Assembly: GCA_038232935.1 (NCBI GenBank)
Contig: JBBSMX010000170.1
Coordinates: 1 to 7,920 of the forward strand
Direction: 5' to 3'
From: JBBSMX01 sp038232935
Lineage (GTDB): Bacteria; Bacteroidota; Rhodothermia; Rhodothermales; JANQRZ01
Length of the DNA: 7,920 nt
Shown in pieces: positions 6,889-7,920 of this stretch (positions are counted from its first letter, which is position 1; each line of letters opens with the position of its first letter). The notes beneath the pieces were generated by a model. It was not told the origin of the DNA and did not search any database. It worked only from the letters and a program-made list of their open reading frames with translations. The position numbers and the translations under genes were made by a program.

Positions 6889-7002
6889 GCGGCGCAGAAG
6901 AGGGGACGACGGGCCTACGGAGAAACGCACCGCAAGTTTACAACCTGGCCCGCTCCTCTCACGGACCCGATGCGGAACGGCTCCTCGCTGTGACAAGCTC
7001 AC

Positions 7003-7674
7003 TCACGCCTCCGCCTCCAGCGCCTCGACGACTTCGCGGATGAGGTCGTAGTCGTACCCCCGGCGCATGAGGAAATCGGAGAGTTTCTTCCGGCGTTTGT
7101 ACGGATCCTCTTCGCGTTGGAGGCGCTGCCAGCGCTTGCGGCCGTGGCGGAGCGCCGTCTCGCGGAGGTCATCCTCCTCCACGAGGTCGTCGAGCGCGGC
7201 GTCGATCGTCGGGCGGGCGACGCCGCGGCGGAGCAGGTCGGCGCGGATGCGCTGGGGGCCGTGGCCGCGCCCATTCAGCCGACCGCGCGCGTAGGCCCGT
7301 GCGTAGTCCGCGTCGTCGAGGTAGCCCAGCTCCCTCATCCGGGCGACGGCCTCCTCAGCGACAGGCTCGGCGAAGCCTTTGCGGGCGAGCTTCTGCCGGA
7401 CCTCCTGCTCGGTCCGCGCCTGATAGGCGATGTAGTCGAGCGCGGCGGCCTTCGCCTTCAGCCGCTCCTCATCGTCGAGGAGGGCCTGCTGCTCTTCGAC
7501 AGTGAGGGCCTGCCCCTTCCGCAGCCCCATCGCGAGGTCGATGGCGAGCCCAAAGGCGAACGTGCCGTCGATGAAAACAGAGACGCGGTCGGCATCGCGT
7601 TTCTGCTGCGCGAGCCGGGTAATGGTGCCCGACCGCAGGCTGCGTTCTTCTTCGTTGGCTTCCTCTGGCTTCAC
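7003..7674 (-). CDS. recX: regulatory protein RecX
   Basis: A 223-residue all-helical protein that binds RecA filaments and modulates their assembly in recombination and SOS. The N-terminal region ITRLAQQKRDADRVSVFIDGTFAFGLA (split near residue 30) matches the extended beta start common in Bacteroidota and Gram-positive RecX. It is followed by three-helix repeats: ALDYIAYQARTEQEVRQKL (78-96) with GYLDDADYARAYARGR (117-132), then GPQRIRADLLRRGV (139-152), and a last repeat ending KLSDFLMRRGYDYDLIREVV (197-216). The start is GTG at 7672-7674; it is the furthest-upstream start in the frame and gives a short acidic leader. No ribosome site is seen. recA is not in the window. The next gene on the same strand starts 114 bases downstream, so co-transcription is possible. 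An insertion sequence begins about 110 bases upstream. Confidence 0.93.
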   Translation of the reverse strand: MKPEEANEEERSLRSGTITRLAQQKRDADRVSVFIDGTFAFGLAIDLAMGLRKGQALTVEEQQALLDDEERLKAKAAALDYIAYQARTEQEVRQKLARKGFAEPVAEEAVARMRELGYLDDADYARAYARGRLNGRGHGPQRIRADLLRRGVARPTIDAALDDLVEEDDLRETALRHGRKRWQRLQREEDPYKRRKKLSDFLMRRGYDYDLIREVVEALEAEA

Positions 7675-7782
7675 GGCGTCTCGCGTTTGCCCAAGGATAC
7701 GAACGGGGCGCGCCAGCCCTGCTTCACCCCTACCCGCTCCAACGCGGCACCCACCGGCTCGTCTCGTTCGCAGCCCCGTCTA

Positions 7783-7920
7783 GAGAGTGTCATGAACTAT
7801 CGGTCGGTGCCGGCGTTCGGCGACGCATGAACCGCACCGCCTACCCCTCCGACGTCTCCGACGAGGAATGGGCCTTCGTGGCCCCCTATCTCACCCTCAT
7901 GCGCGACGATGCTCCCCAGC
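7783..7920 (+). mobile_element. left end of an IS5-family insertion sequence (partial)
   Basis: An IS5-type transposase begins at 7827, so the IS end should lie within the preceding bases. The GAGAGTGTCATGAAC sequence starting at 7783 has the look of an IS5-family terminal repeat (beginning GAG or AGAGNGT), and it abuts CTAG at 7780-7783, a sequence often targeted by members of this family. The right end is outside the window, so the repeat and the target duplication cannot be confirmed and the boundary could be off by several bases. The element points away from recX. Confidence 0.6.
7827..7920 (+). CDS. IS5-family transposase, N-terminal part
   Basis: Thirty-one codons from the ATG at 7827 to the right edge read MNRTAYPSDVSDEEWAFVAP and then YLTLMRDDAPQ. 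The pattern YPSDVSDEEWAFVAPYL is the hallmark N-terminus of IS5-family transposases (the DUF4096 domain that precedes the DDE catalytic domain). The catalytic part lies beyond the window, so intactness cannot be judged. A 12-codon reading frame starting at 7792 ends in TGA that overlaps this ATG as ATGA. No ribosome site is evident, so coupling from that small frame is possible but unproven. Confidence 0.85.
   Translation, partial: MNRTAYPSDVSDEEWAFVAPYLTLMRDDAPQ

Noticed and set aside
4144..6993. A 949-codon open frame on the plus strand opposite the phosphatase gene
   Set aside because: It mirrors the codons of a clear SpoIIE phosphatase; the product is Arg/Glu/His-rich with no recognisable motif. 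This is the usual antisense artefact of GC-rich coding DNA.
6889..7002. A 38-residue N-terminal extension of the phosphatase
   Set aside because: The residues are low in hydrophobic pattern and come from the intergenic gap; the downstream ATG gives a normal start just before the first membrane helix.
7675..7780. A remnant gene between recX and the IS, from an open plus-strand frame
   Set aside because: The translation shows no recognisable motif and the segment is short; an open frame is expected by chance at this GC content.
1..7920. CRISPR array, tRNA or rRNA genes, defence or toxin-antitoxin system
   Set aside because: I saw no spaced repeats of CRISPR type, no cloverleaf or rRNA-like segments, and no small gene pairs of the toxin-antitoxin kind on either strand.

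Overview
The window is GC-rich chromosomal DNA, probably from the Bacteroidota and most likely a high-GC lineage such as the Rhodothermia. This rests on a PUR-alpha/DUF3276 protein of the kind found throughout Bacteroidota at the left edge, the absence of clear Shine-Dalgarno sequences before the starts, and high GC with near-complete coding density. The class-level placement is inference; no 16S or marker gene is present.

Layout, left to right. (1) 1-229 (-): the N-terminal part of a PUR-alpha (DUF3276) nucleic-acid-binding protein, cut by the window edge. (2) 417-2078 (-): a secreted or periplasmic protein combining a BatD-like beta domain, a trypsin-like serine protease and TPR repeats. 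(3) 2079-2304: a divergent intergenic region with two promoter-like sites overlapping on one GTATAC palindrome, then a leader with two small hairpins. (4) 2305-3246 (+): an MscS-type mechanosensitive channel. (5) 3243-4064 (-): a trimeric-type purine nucleoside phosphorylase, convergent with mscS and sharing a TTAA that encodes both stop codons. (6) 4076-4153: a 78-bp element with perfect 8-bp terminal inverted repeats and a hairpin in each half, resembling a REPIN or small MITE; it supplies the stop codon of the next gene. (7) 4150-6888 (-): a 912-residue membrane-anchored SpoIIE/RsbU-type phosphatase with a large extracytoplasmic sensor region and about ten membrane helices. (8) 7003-7674 (-): RecX. 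(9) from about 7783 to the right edge (+): the left end of an IS5-family insertion sequence with the start of its transposase.

Functionally this is mostly housekeeping and envelope/stress genes: osmotic release (MscS), envelope proteolysis, transmembrane signalling (phosphatase), control of recombination (RecX) and purine salvage (PNP). recX, the phosphatase gene and the PNP gene run in one direction with gaps of 114 and 85 bp, so they may be partly co-transcribed, but nothing ties them to one pathway. No defence system, CRISPR array, RNA gene or biosynthetic cluster is visible. The most interesting features are the 78-bp hairpin element at a gene junction, the unusual domain combination of the protease, and the architecture of the phosphatase. 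No stretch longer than about 230 bp lacks a gene.
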